A DNA stretch of 64,000 nucleotides from Acidovorax sp. Leaf191 (GCF_001424425.1 NZ_LMPT01000012.1:456074-520073); one strand, 5' to 3'. Counted from the stretch's first letter, positions 53,829 to 62,523 are shown. Numbers and translations: made by a program. Notes: generated from the sequence alone by a model not told the origin.

Positions 53829-54261
53829 GGGTGCGAGGGTAGCTTTGAATGTAAGGGGGCCGCGCCTGAAGCAAATGCCTCTTCGGGCTGGCGGTGACAT
53901 CGTATCGAGGCTGAACATTATCCGAGGCACGAGAATATGCGTCGCTATGCACTTGGTGGCTGCTCTCCGATCTGTCTTGGACGAGCGTTGCGGTCCAGGT
54001 CGCGGACTCGGCCTTGGCGACCGTCCAGAGGTCGGCAGTCACTTGGAATGACAGGGTGCGAGGTTCTACAGAAATCCCGAAGTGACGGCGCTGGTGTGAG
54101 CTATCGCGCTCACCTGAGCTCTGCGGCACGGTAGCGCTCCATGACGCTCCATATGATGCAATGACAAAGGCCACGCCCTGCGAGGGACGTGGCCTTTGTT
54201 TCTTGGCTGCCGAGCAGCGAACGGATGGACCGTCAGGCGGGCCATCCATCCGATCTCCCTA
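53829..54261. other. Intergenic region, no recognised gene
   Basis: This 433-bp stretch has clearly lower GC than the surroundings and no recognisable gene; a minus-strand frame across 53785-54249 has no family resemblance and overlaps the PH-domain gene. It contains the hairpin at 54164-54199. It might be the decayed remnant of an acquired gene. Confidence 0.45.
54164..54199 (-). terminator. Probable bidirectional terminator beside ggt
   Basis: ACAAAGGCCACG and CGTGGCCTTTGT form a perfect 12-bp stem, extended by four pairs past a bulge to a 3-nt loop. It lies 63 bp past the ggt stop. The plus strand continues TTTGTTTCTT, so it could also stop leftward-adjacent transcripts on that strand. 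Confidence 0.65.
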
Positions 54262-56049
54262 TCAATACCCCAGCGTCTTCCCATCCGGATTGCGCGGGTC
54301 CGAGTACCCATACAGCGCGCCGCCCCGGATCTGGATGGTCTGCGTGCGGCCCATCGACGGCTTGACTGCGATGTTGTGGCCGCGTTGCTTGAGCAGGGCC
54401 AGGGTGTCGGGCGAGAGGCCCTTTTCCACGCGCAGCTCGTCGGGCGTCCACTGGTGGTGCACGCGGGGGGCGGCAGCGGCTTCGGCGGGGTTCATGCCGA
54501 AGTCGATGGTGTTGACCACCGTCTGCAGCACCGTGGTGATGATGCGCGCGCCGCCGGGGCTGCCGGTCACCAGGGTGGGCTTGCCGTCCTTCAGGACCAG
54601 GGTGGGCGTCATCGACGACAGGGGGCGCTTCTTGGCGGCCACGGCGTTGGCGTCGCCGCCGACCAGGCCGTAGGCGTTGGCCACGCCGGGCTTGGCCGAG
54701 AAATCGTCCATCTCGTTGTTGAGCAAAATGCCCGTGCCCTTGGCGACGATGCCGCTGCCGAAGTTGGTGTTCAGCGTGTACGTCACGGCCACAGCGTTGC
54801 CGGCCTTGTCCACCACGGAGTAGTGTGTGGTCTGGTCGCTCTCATACGGCTGGGGCTGGCCGGGCTTGATGCTCTTGCCACTGCGTGCGGTGTTGGCGTC
54901 GATGCCCTTGGCCAGGGATTCGGCATAGCGCTTGGAGGTCAGGCCCTTCAAAGGAATCTTCACGAAGTCCGGGTCGCCCAGGTACTCGGCGCGGTCGGCG
55001 TACGCGAGCTTCATGCTCTCGGCCATGTAGTGGATGGTCTGCGCGCTGTTGGGGCCCCACTGGGCCAGGGGCAGGGGCTCCAGCATGTTCAGGATCTGCA
55101 CCAGGTGCGGGCCGCCGGAGGAGGGTGGCGGCATGGTCACGATCTCATAGCCGCGGTAGGTGCCGCGCGTGGGCACGCGCTCGGCCACCTTGTATTCGCG
55201 CAGGTCCTGCAGCGTGAGGGCACCGGCGTGCGGTGCCATTTCGGCGGCGATCTTCTGGGCGATCTCGCCTTCGTAGAAAGCCCGGGCGCCTTGCTGGCCG
55301 ATCAGGCGCATGGACTGGGCCAGGTCTTTCTGCACCAGCGGCTCGCCCACCTTCAGCGGTTCGCCGTTCTTCCAGAAGATGGCCTGGGTGGCGGGCCAGT
55401 TGCCCATGTTCTTCTTTTCCTGCTGCAGGATCTTGGCCAGTGTTTCGCTGACCGGGAAGCCCTTGTCGGCGAGCTCGATGGCGGGGGCGATCACGCGCGA
55501 CAGCGGCAGGGTGCCCCAGGTCTTGAGCGCATGCTCCATGCCGGCCACGGTGCCGGGCACGCCCACGGCGTAGTGGGTGTACAGCGACTTGCCGTCCACC
55601 ACGTTGCCCTTGGCATCGAGGTACATGTCGCGCGTGGCCTTGATGGGCGCCACTTCGCGGAAGTCCAGGGCCACGCTCTTGCCGGTCTTGGCGTCGTGCA
55701 CCACCATGAACCCGCCGCCGCCCAGGTTGCCCGCATTGGGCAGGGCCACGGCCAGCGCAAAGCCGATGCCGACAGCGGCATCCACTGCGTTGCCACCGGC
55801 CTTCAGGATGTCGAGGCCGATCTGCGAGGCCAGTTCCTGTTCGGTGGCGACCATGCCGTTGCGTGCCACCACGGGGTGGAACACGTCCATGTCGAAGTCG
55901 TACGCGGCGCTGGCGGCCTGGGCCGAGGCCGTTTGCTGTACGGCGGGGGCGGGTGCTGCGGTGGCAGCGGGCGGCGTGCTGCCGCAGGCGGTGAGGCTGG
56001 CCAGGGCCAGCGCGACGCTGCCGGCCAGCAGCGTTTGGCGAATGTTCAT
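54262..56049 (-). CDS. ggt: Gamma-glutamyltranspeptidase, lipoprotein
   Basis: A 595-aa Ntn-hydrolase that cleaves glutathione and gamma-glutamyl amides. T407 in DQTTHYSVVD is the autoprocessing nucleophile that becomes the N terminus of the small subunit. GNLGGGGFMVV, MPPPSSGGPHL and TGSPGGARIITTVLQ are the binding loops. The signal sequence ends in lipobox LTAC (cysteine at about 22), so unlike E. coli Ggt this enzyme is membrane-anchored in the periplasm. AAGGAGATCTGC leads the ATG at 56049. Confidence 0.92.
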   Translation of the reverse strand: MNIRQTLLAGSVALALASLTACGSTPPAATAAPAPAVQQTASAQAASAAYDFDMDVFHPVVARNGMVATEQELASQIGLDILKAGGNAVDAAVGIGFALAVALPNAGNLGGGGFMVVHDAKTGKSVALDFREVAPIKATRDMYLDAKGNVVDGKSLYTHYAVGVPGTVAGMEHALKTWGTLPLSRVIAPAIELADKGFPVSETLAKILQQEKKNMGNWPATQAIFWKNGEPLKVGEPLVQKDLAQSMRLIGQQGARAFYEGEIAQKIAAEMAPHAGALTLQDLREYKVAERVPTRGTYRGYEIVTMPPPSSGGPHLVQILNMLEPLPLAQWGPNSAQTIHYMAESMKLAYADRAEYLGDPDFVKIPLKGLTSKRYAESLAKGIDANTARSGKSIKPGQPQPYESDQTTHYSVVDKAGNAVAVTYTLNTNFGSGIVAKGTGILLNNEMDDFSAKPGVANAYGLVGGDANAVAAKKRPLSSMTPTLVLKDGKPTLVTGSPGGARIITTVLQTVVNTIDFGMNPAEAAAAPRVHHQWTPDELRVEKGLSPDTLALLKQRGHNIAVKPSMGRTQTIQIRGGALYGYSDPRNPDGKTLGY

Positions 56050-56270
56050 TGCAGATCTCCTTGTGTTGTTGATGGGGGGCGCGACGAAAAACGCAAACCG
56101 GTTCAAAACAAAACGGGCGCCTCCATCGTGTGGACGCGCCCGCGACAGTGTAGGCCGGTCAACGCGCCGCCAGAAGCGATTGCGCCATGACTTTGCAGTG
56201 CGGCAATGATGCGCGCGCGGCATGACCGGGGCTTATCGATCGCTTCTCTTCACGTTCAAAAATACGAGAA

Positions 56271-56599
56271 CCGTTCACGCTGAGCTTGTCGAAGCGCTGC
56301 GAAAGGCTTCGAAAGGCTCAGCCCGAATGGCGTGGGGCGGATGAAAGGTTGGACGCACATTCGTGTCAAACCGCCAAAGCGTTCCAAACTCGGAAAGAAG
56401 AAAAACCGTTCACGCTGAGCCTGTCGAAGCGCTGCGCAAGGCTTCGACAAGCTCAGCCCGAACGGTATGGGGTGTTGAACGACGGAGCGCGAACCCGTGT
56501 GAAATCGCCAAAGCGCTCCAAGCTCGGAAAGAAGAAAAACCGTTCACGCTGAGCTCGTCGAAGCGCCGCGCGAGGCTTCGACAGGCTCAGCCTGAACGG
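56271..56599. repeat. Tandem array of three 134-bp units with palindromic cores
   Basis: Cores at 56271-56330, 56406-56465 and 56540-56599 are each an inverted pair of the CCGTTC..GAGC..GTCGAAG / TCGACAAGCTCAGCC..GAACGG repeat. The spacers between them are also homologous (CCAAAGCG, TCCAA, CTCGGAAAGAAGAAAAA), giving a period of 134-135 bp. The array fills the 612-bp gap upstream of ggt. No gene is present in that gap. Confidence 0.88.
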
Positions 56600-56661
56600 T
56601 GTGCGGTACTGAGTGATGGACGGCGAATGAGCGTGGGATCGATCGCCCAAGCGTTCCAGGG

Positions 56662-57903
56662 TCAGGCCAACAGGTCGCTCAACGAGCGCGCGATGACCTT
56701 GGTGGCGCGGCGCAGGTCTTCGAGTTGCAGGCGTTCGTCGGCGCGCTTGGCGTGCGACTCGAGCACGGTGCGCGGGCCGGCGCCGTAGATCACGCCGGGG
56801 ATGCCGCGCTCCACATACAGGCGCACGTCGGTGTACAGCGGCGTGCCCACGGCAGGCACGGGCTCGCCGATCACGGCCTGCGCGTGCTTCTGGATGGCGT
56901 CCACCAGCGGCTGGTTGCCGGCCAGCGGCGTCATCGCGTTGGCCAGTAGCAGGCGCTTGATGTCGACACTGATGCCGGCACGCTCGCCCGCCGCCTGCTC
57001 GATGATGCGGCGGATGGCGGCTTCCACTTCCACCGGGTTCTCTTCGGGGATCATGCGGCGGTCGAGCTTGAACATGACCTTGCCGGGCACGACGTTGGTG
57101 TTGGTGCCGCCCTCGATGCGGCCGACGTTCAGGTACGGGTGCTTGATGCCTTCGACCTTGGACGTGACCTTCTTGTACTCGTCGTTCTGCGCATACAGCG
57201 CGTTCAGGATGTGCACTGCGCCCTGCAGCGCGTCCACGCCGGTGTGGGGTACGGCGGCGTGGGCCATCTTGCCGTGCACGGTCACTTCCATCTGCAGGCA
57301 GCCGTTGTGGGCGGTGACCACTTCGTAGCTGAAACCGGCCGCGATCATCAGGTCGGGCTTCGTCAAGCCCTTCTGCAGCAGCCAGCCGGGGCCGAGTTCG
57401 CCGCCAAATTCCTCGTCGTAGGTGAAATGCAGTTCCACCGCGCCCCGGGTGGGCTTGGCGACGGCTTCCAGCGCGCGCACCGCGAAGGTGAAGCTTGCAA
57501 AGTCGCTCTTGCTCACAGCGGTGGCGCGGCCGTACATGGCACCATGAACGATCTCGGCGCCGTAGGGGTCGTGCGTCCAGCCTTCGCCAGGGGGCACCAC
57601 GTCGCCGTGGGCGTTCAGGGCGATGATCTTGCCGCCGTCGCCGTACGGTCTGCGCACGATGAGGTTGGTGATGGACTCCATGCCATAGGCCAACACGTCG
57701 GCGGCCGGAACGGCGTGCTTTTCAGCGGTGTAGCCGAACTCGGTCAACAACTCCGCAGTGCGTTCGGCGTGCGGAGCGTTGTTGCCGGGCGGGGTGTCGG
57801 TGGGCACACGCACCAGCGCCTGCAGGAAGCGCACTTCCTCGTCGAAGTGCTGGTCGATCCAGGCGTCCAGCGCGGCGTAGTTCTGTGGGGTGTTCGTCGT
57901 CAT
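56662..57903 (-). CDS. M20-family metallopeptidase/amidohydrolase (ArgE/DapE-like)
   Basis: A 413-aa M20 enzyme. The first metal histidine and aspartate are in LNAHGDVVPPGEGW, the general base and a ligand in TYDEEFGGELG, a ligand histidine in HAKRADERL and the dimerisation domain spans about 185-300. The usual bridging aspartate after GRG is absent: the text reads GRATAVSKSDF, so that ligand is missing or supplied by the displaced D. It overlaps the fused uraD/allC gene by 4 bp and follows it in the allantoin operon. A ureide or N-carbamoyl substrate is plausible but unproven. Confidence 0.78.
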   Translation of the reverse strand: MTTNTPQNYAALDAWIDQHFDEEVRFLQALVRVPTDTPPGNNAPHAERTAELLTEFGYTAEKHAVPAADVLAYGMESITNLIVRRPYGDGGKIIALNAHGDVVPPGEGWTHDPYGAEIVHGAMYGRATAVSKSDFASFTFAVRALEAVAKPTRGAVELHFTYDEEFGGELGPGWLLQKGLTKPDLMIAAGFSYEVVTAHNGCLQMEVTVHGKMAHAAVPHTGVDALQGAVHILNALYAQNDEYKKVTSKVEGIKHPYLNVGRIEGGTNTNVVPGKVMFKLDRRMIPEENPVEVEAAIRRIIEQAAGERAGISVDIKRLLLANAMTPLAGNQPLVDAIQKHAQAVIGEPVPAVGTPLYTDVRLYVERGIPGVIYGAGPRTVLESHAKRADERLQLEDLRRATKVIARSLSDLLA

Positions 57904-59678
57904 GGTTGTTGTTCCTCGGCAAGTTGGCGCAGGACCTGGGTGAAGGCGTCCACGGCCAGCTGGATGTCGTTGTTGGTGGTGGATTCGAGCGGGTTGTGGC
58001 TGATGCCGGAGTTCAGTCCGCGCACGAAGAGCATGGCCTGGGGCATGATTTCGTGCAGCTTCATCGCGTCGTGTCCCGCCCCGCTGGGCATGCGGAACAC
58101 GGGCACGCCCAGCGTGTCCACGGCGCGCTCCCAGTGGTGCTGCCAGGCGGGTGCGCTGGGCGCGGCGGCGGCGCGCATGGATTCTTCCAGCGTGTAGCGC
58201 AGGCCGCGGCGGGCGGCGATCTTGGCAAGCTGCTCCTTCACGTCGCTCACCAGCGCGTCGCGCTGGGCGTCGGTGGGTGCGCGCAGGTCCAGGCTGAATT
58301 GGCAGCGGCCGGGCACCACGTTGATGGAGCCTGCAGGCACCTGCAGCTGGCCGATGGTGCCCACCGAGTCGCCGTCTTGCGCGGCGCGCTGCTCCACGTA
58401 CAGCGCCAGTTCCGCCACGGCCACGGCCGCGTCGCGGCGGCGGTCCATGGGGGTGGTGCCCGCGTGGCTGGCGGTGCCGATCATCTCGCACAGGAAGCGC
58501 ACGCTGCCGTTGATGGAAGTGACCACGCCCAGGGGCAGGTCCAACTCGTTGAGCACGGGGCCCTGCTCGATGTGCACTTCGATGAAGCCCAGGTACTGCG
58601 CGGGGTCGCGCTGGAGCTTGGGGATGTCGTCGATGCACAGGCCCGCGTGCTGCATGGCCGCGCGCATGGTCACGCCGTCCACATCCTTCTGGTCGAGCCA
58701 GGCGGGGTTGAAGTCGCCGATCAGTGCGCCCGAGCCGAGGAAGGTGGCCTTGTAGCGCTGGCCTTCTTCTTCGGCAAAGCCCACCACCTCGATGCCGAAG
58801 GGCAGCCGCCGGCCGGCGCGGTGCAAATCGCGCACGCAGGCCATGGGCACGAAGATGCCCAGGCGGCCGTCGTACTTGCCGCCGTTGCGCACGGTGTCGT
58901 AGTGCGATCCCGTGATGAGGTAGCGCGCACCCTCGGTGGCCGGGTGGTAGCGCCCCACCACGTTGCCCACCGCGTCGATCTCCACTTCGTCGAAGCCGCA
59001 GTCGCGCATCCAGTGGCTGATGCGCTGGGCGCAGGCGCGGTGCGCGTCGGTCAGATACGTGACGGTGAGCTGGCCCTTTTCTGCGAAGCCGGGGTCGGAG
59101 TGTTCGGCCAGCTTTTCCTGCCAGTCCCACACGTCGTTGCCCAGCACGGGCTCGGCGGCGAACTTGTCGTTCAGGCGGATCTCGGCGATGCGGTGGATGT
59201 TGCGCAGGGCCTCGGCCAGTTCGAACTCGGGGTGGTTGTCCAGGCGGCGCGCAAACGTATCGATGATCTCCCGCTTGGGCAGGCCGGTGCCGCGCGGCCC
59301 GCGCACCGCCAGGATGAACGGAAAGCCGAAGCGCTCGTTGTACGCGGTGTTGAGTGCCTGGATGCGGTCAAACTCTTCGGGCGTGCACTGCGTGAGGCCC
59401 GCCTTGCTCTGCTCGTTGGTGGACTCGGCCGTGAGGTTCTGCGCCACCATGGCCTTGCCCGCCAGTTCGGGGTGGGCGCGGATGAGGGCCAACTGCGCAT
59501 CTTGCCCCGCGGTGCGCACCGCCTGGGCCATGGCGTGCTGCAGGTGGGCCAGCGATCGGAACGGCCGCTGCGCGAGCGCCTGCTCGGCGATCCAGGGTGA
59601 GTGCTCGTACAGGCCGTCCAGCAGTTGCAGGGCCTCGGCACTGCTGGCGGCGTTGAGTTGTTCCAGGGTCAGTGCCAT
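57900..59678 (-). CDS. uraD/allC: Fused OHCU decarboxylase and allantoate amidohydrolase
   Basis: A 592-aa bifunctional protein. Residues 1 to about 168 are OHCU decarboxylase: H69 in HPELAGK is the catalytic histidine, followed by EQSKAGL and FGFPFILAVRG. Residues about 178-592 are an M20-type amidohydrolase of the AllC/carbamoylase group: H259 in GSHYDTV, D270 in GKYDGRLG, the FAEEEGQRY glutamates, the HIEQGPVLN block and SGAGHDA. It would thus make (S)-allantoin from OHCU and later degrade allantoate, with PuuE acting in between. The coding frame is continuous, with no sign of a stop or shift at the junction. It starts 3 bp downstream of puuE's stop. Confidence 0.9.
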   Translation of the reverse strand: MALTLEQLNAASSAEALQLLDGLYEHSPWIAEQALAQRPFRSLAHLQHAMAQAVRTAGQDAQLALIRAHPELAGKAMVAQNLTAESTNEQSKAGLTQCTPEEFDRIQALNTAYNERFGFPFILAVRGPRGTGLPKREIIDTFARRLDNHPEFELAEALRNIHRIAEIRLNDKFAAEPVLGNDVWDWQEKLAEHSDPGFAEKGQLTVTYLTDAHRACAQRISHWMRDCGFDEVEIDAVGNVVGRYHPATEGARYLITGSHYDTVRNGGKYDGRLGIFVPMACVRDLHRAGRRLPFGIEVVGFAEEEGQRYKATFLGSGALIGDFNPAWLDQKDVDGVTMRAAMQHAGLCIDDIPKLQRDPAQYLGFIEVHIEQGPVLNELDLPLGVVTSINGSVRFLCEMIGTASHAGTTPMDRRRDAAVAVAELALYVEQRAAQDGDSVGTIGQLQVPAGSINVVPGRCQFSLDLRAPTDAQRDALVSDVKEQLAKIAARRGLRYTLEESMRAAAAPSAPAWQHHWERAVDTLGVPVFRMPSGAGHDAMKLHEIMPQAMLFVRGLNSGISHNPLESTTNNDIQLAVDAFTQVLRQLAEEQQP

Positions 59679-59680
59679 GC

Positions 59681-60640
59681 TCAGCCTGCTTTCTGTGATG
59701 GGTAGGGGTGCGCCTGTTTCCAGTGGCGCGCGATGTCGATGCGGCGGCACACCCACACGTCGCTGTGCTGCTGGATGTGGTCCAGGAATCGCTGCAGCGC
59801 CGTGATGCGGCCGGGGCGGCCGAGCAGGCGGCAGTGCATGCCGATGCTCATCATCTTGGGCGCGTTGTCGCCGGCCGGGTCGCCTTCGGCGTACAGCGCG
59901 TCGAACGTGTCCTTCATGTACTGGTAGAAAGGGTCCGCGTGCGAGTAGCCCTGCGGCAGCGCAAAGCGCATGTCGTTGCAGTCCAGTGTGTACGGCACGA
60001 TGAGCTGGGGCACGGTGGCTCCATTGCTCTTTTTCACGTCCATCCAGAACGGCAGGTCGTCGCCGTAGTAGTCGCTGTCGTACTCGAAGCCACCGAAGTC
60101 GGCCACCAGGCGGCGGGTGTTGGGGCTGTCGCGGCCGGTGTACCAGCCCTGAGCGCGGTGGCCCGTCATGCGCTGGATGATCTCCATGGCCTCGGCCATG
60201 TGGGCGCGCTCGACTTCTTCGGGGATGTGCTGGTAGTGGATCCACTTGAGGCCGTGGCAGGCGATCTCGTGGCCCAGCTGCACGAAGGCCTGGGTGAGCT
60301 CGGGGTGGCGCTGCAGCGCGCTGGAGACGCCGAACACGGTCAGCGGCAGCTTGCGCTTTTCGAACTCGCGCAGGATGCGCCACACGCCGGCCCGCGAGCC
60401 GTATTCGTAGATGCCTTCCATGCTCATGTGCCGCTCGGGGTAGCTTGCGGGGTTGAACATTTCGGACAGGAACTGCTCGCTGCCTGCATCGCCGTGCAGC
60501 ACGGCGTTCTCGCCGCCTTCTTCATAGTTGAGCACGAACTGCACGGCAATGCGCGCACCGCCCGGCCACTGCGCGTGGGGCGGTGTCTTGCCGTAGCCAA
60601 TGAGGTCGCGGGGGTAGGGCTGGGTGGAGTCGTAGATCAT
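59681..60640 (-). CDS. puuE: Allantoinase PuuE (polysaccharide-deacetylase fold)
   Basis: A 319-aa cofactor-light allantoinase related to chitin deacetylases, unlike the metal-dependent AllB. YPRDLIGYGKTPPHAQWPGGARIAV at the start, then NYEEGGENAVLHGD, the MEGIYEYGSRAGVWRI block and HGLKWIHYQ follow Pseudomonas PuuE. It hydrolyses allantoin to allantoate. Head of the puuE-uraD/allC-M20 run, only 2 bp before the fusion gene. The GntR gene lies 41 bp upstream on the same strand, so all four may share the promoter at 61.37 kb. Confidence 0.93.
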   Translation of the reverse strand: MIYDSTQPYPRDLIGYGKTPPHAQWPGGARIAVQFVLNYEEGGENAVLHGDAGSEQFLSEMFNPASYPERHMSMEGIYEYGSRAGVWRILREFEKRKLPLTVFGVSSALQRHPELTQAFVQLGHEIACHGLKWIHYQHIPEEVERAHMAEAMEIIQRMTGHRAQGWYTGRDSPNTRRLVADFGGFEYDSDYYGDDLPFWMDVKKSNGATVPQLIVPYTLDCNDMRFALPQGYSHADPFYQYMKDTFDALYAEGDPAGDNAPKMMSIGMHCRLLGRPGRITALQRFLDHIQQHSDVWVCRRIDIARHWKQAHPYPSQKAG

Positions 60641-60681
60641 GGGCGTCGGGGATTCAAGGGGTCATGTCACGGACGGGAATG

Positions 60682-61350
60682 TCACGCGCTGAGCGCGGCG
60701 GCCAGGTCGCTGGCCGGGCGCTTGCGGTCGAAAGTGAGGCTGGCCTCCACATGTTCCAGGTGGGCCTGCATGAGGGAGACGGCCAGGGCTTCGTCGCGCG
60801 CGGCGAGGGCCGCCACGATGTCGCCGTGCTCCTCGTGGGAGTGCTCGGCGGCGCTGGCCGACTGGTACATCAGCGTGATGAGCGCGCAGCGCGAGATCAG
60901 GTCGCCCAGCATCTGCGCCAGCACCTCGTTGCCCATGAGCTCAGCCATGCGCACGTGGAAGTCGCCCAGCAGTTCGGTGCGGCTGCTGGCATCGGCCGTG
61001 CCCATGACAGCCTTCTCGCTGGCGACGTGGGCGCGCAGCGCCTTGATCTTGGCGGTGGTCACGCTCTGCACGAAGGCGCGCGTCATCTCGGTCTCGAGCA
61101 TGCGGCGCACGGCGAACACCTGGCGGGCTTCTTCTACCGACGGGGTGGACACGAACGCGCCGCGCGCGGGCTCCAGCGTGACCAGCCGGTTCTGTGCCAG
61201 CTGGAACAGCGCCTGGCGGACCAGCGTGCGCGACACGCCGAAGTGGTCGGCCAGTTTCTGCTCGGCCAGCTTGGTGCCGGGCTGCAAGCGGTGCTCCACG
61301 ATGGCGCGGGTCAACGCGTCGACGATCGCACTGGTGGATGAGGATTCCAT
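60682..61350 (-). CDS. FadR-type GntR regulator of the urate/allantoin genes
   Basis: A 222-aa regulator. Winged helix at about residues 8-70 (AEQKLADHFGVSRTLVRQALFQL), FCD domain with metal ligands in LGDFHVRMAELMGN and HSHEEHGDIVAAL. The perfect palindrome AAAAGTGTATACACTTTT lies 25 bp upstream of its ATG and 50 bp upstream of the divergent hiuH, so autoregulation and control of hiuH and puuE are likely. The ligand is probably a purine-ring degradation intermediate. Confidence 0.86.
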   Translation of the reverse strand: MESSSTSAIVDALTRAIVEHRLQPGTKLAEQKLADHFGVSRTLVRQALFQLAQNRLVTLEPARGAFVSTPSVEEARQVFAVRRMLETEMTRAFVQSVTTAKIKALRAHVASEKAVMGTADASSRTELLGDFHVRMAELMGNEVLAQMLGDLISRCALITLMYQSASAAEHSHEEHGDIVAALAARDEALAVSLMQAHLEHVEASLTFDRKRPASDLAAALSA

Positions 61351-61374
61351 GGCTGCATGATAGGTGGATTGGAT

Positions 61375-61392
61375 AAAAGTGTATACACTTTT
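61375..61392. promoter_or_regulatory. Perfect 18-bp operator AAAAGTGTATACACTTTT
   Basis: Perfect palindrome in the 91-bp divergent space between the GntR gene and hiuH. Its core recurs before the NCS2 permease gene at 37611-37626. It overlaps where the -10/-35 region of at least one promoter must lie, consistent with repression. Confidence 0.85.
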
Positions 61393-61441
61393 GGTCTACA
61401 GGTCGCGCTGTTCCGGCCTGCTTTCTTCAGGAGAATCCCCA

Positions 61442-61795
61442 ATGGGCTTGAGCACTCACGTTCTGGACACGATGCATGGCTGCCCCGCCGCCGGCATGGA
61501 AGTGGCGCTGTACTCCACGGACGGCGACGACAACGCCACGCTGATCAAGCGCCTGGTGCTGAACCACGACGGCCGCACCGATGCGCCGCTGTTCGACAAC
61601 GCCAGCCTGCGCACCGGCACCTACCGGCTGCGTTTCGACGTGGCGGGGTACTTCAAGGCGCGGGGCGTGCAACTGCCCGAGCCCAATTTTCTGAACCAGG
61701 TGAGCCTGGACTTCGGCATTGCGCACACCGACCAGCACTACCACGTGCCGCTGCTGGTAAGCCCGTGGAGCTATTCGACGTACCGAGGATCTTGA
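61442..61795 (+). CDS. hiuH: 5-hydroxyisourate hydrolase
   Basis: A 117-aa transthyretin-related enzyme hydrolysing 5-hydroxyisourate to OHCU. Active-site H6 in LSTHVLDT, R45 in HDGRTD, a histidine in DQHYHVPLLVSPWSYSTY and the C-terminal YRGS tetrapeptide are all present. There is no signal peptide, so it is cytoplasmic. AGGAGAA precedes the ATG at 61442. It is divergent from the GntR and puuE genes and acts just before the decarboxylase half of the fusion protein. Confidence 0.94.
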   Translation: MGLSTHVLDTMHGCPAAGMEVALYSTDGDDNATLIKRLVLNHDGRTDAPLFDNASLRTGTYRLRFDVAGYFKARGVQLPEPNFLNQVSLDFGIAHTDQHYHVPLLVSPWSYSTYRGS

Positions 61796-61808
61796 GTGCT
61801 ATGAGATA

Positions 61809-61894
61809 GATAGCGAGTTGCGCTTGCCAGATGCGGGCTTCAGGCCACAAGAACTTGAAGCCCAATACTGTCAAGCGCGAGACGCTATCTTTTT
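61809..61894 (+). terminator. Long stem-loop terminator after hiuH
   Basis: GATAGCGAGTTGCGCTTG (61809-61826) pairs at 15 of 18 positions with 61872-61889, with an inner GGGCTTCA/TTGAAGCCC stem, then five T's. It starts 14 bp past the hiuH stop. The GCGCTTG/CAAGCGC arms recall the repeat family at 4.5 and 30.9 kb. Confidence 0.7.
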
Positions 61895-62441
61895 AAAGCT
61901 GTCCTTCGGTCAGGGTGTCCAGCTGGAACTTGCCGCTCTTGTCCCACAGCCAGGTCTCGGTGTAGGTGACCTTGCCCAGGCGGGTAGGGGCTGGGAAGGG
62001 CGCCGCGGCGCGCACGGTGCGCTCGATCTCTTTGACCACCTCGGGCGCGTGGCGCGGGGCGCGCAGCCAGTTCAGGCGGTTGACCTTGCCGGTGCGGTCG
62101 ATGTCCACTTCGAGCACGCCGATGGCATACAGCTGCGGTGGCAGCTTGCCCTTGAAGATGCGTTCGCTGTTGAGTCCGTACAGGTGGGTGGCGCCGTCCT
62201 GGCGGTAGGCTTTGGGCGTGGCGGCAGCCGATGCGCGGGCCGAGCCTGCGGCGGCGGGCACGGGGCCTTTCACGGCCGGGGTGTCCGGGGCTGCCGGCGA
62301 GCGGCTTTCCGGCTCGGGCGTCGGGGTGGGCTCGGGGCCGGATCTGCACGCTGCGACCAGGGCCGCGCCGGCGGCCATGATGCCTGCCAGCAGCCAGTGG
62401 CTGCTCTTGCCGTTGGGGCCTGGGGGCGGGGTGTTGGACAT
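61893..62441 (-). CDS. TonB-C-terminal-like lipoprotein
   Basis: A 182-aa protein. Residues about 13-32 form a lipoprotein signal ending LVAAC. A long proline/alanine linker spans about 35-80. The C-terminal 85 residues resemble the TonB C-terminal fold (YAIGVLEVDIDRTGKVNRLNWLRAPRH...VVKEIERTVRAAAPFPAPTRLG). Without ExbBD or a transmembrane TonB helix it is unlikely to energise receptors. It resembles stand-alone TonB-like proteins of unknown role. It is divergent from xdhC. Confidence 0.7.
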   Translation of the reverse strand: MSNTPPPGPNGKSSHWLLAGIMAAGAALVAACRSGPEPTPTPEPESRSPAAPDTPAVKGPVPAAAGSARASAAATPKAYRQDGATHLYGLNSERIFKGKLPPQLYAIGVLEVDIDRTGKVNRLNWLRAPRHAPEVVKEIERTVRAAAPFPAPTRLGKVTYTETWLWDKSGKFQLDTLTEGQL

Positions 62442-62523
62442 GGTGGGGTGGCTCGTGGTGGGTGGCCGAAGGCGCTCGCCGTTCAGGCGGCGCCGCCGGG
62501 CCTGATGTAGTACGAAAAGGACG

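Noticed and set aside
53785..54249. 154-codon minus-strand open frame
   Set aside because: It overlaps the start of the PH-domain gene, has no family resemblance or ribosome site, and lies in an AT-richer stretch.
56271..56599. Second candidate CRISPR or toxin-antitoxin array
   Set aside because: The spacers are homologous rather than unique and the cores are palindromic pairs of the dispersed repeat; open frames across it merely translate the repeat.
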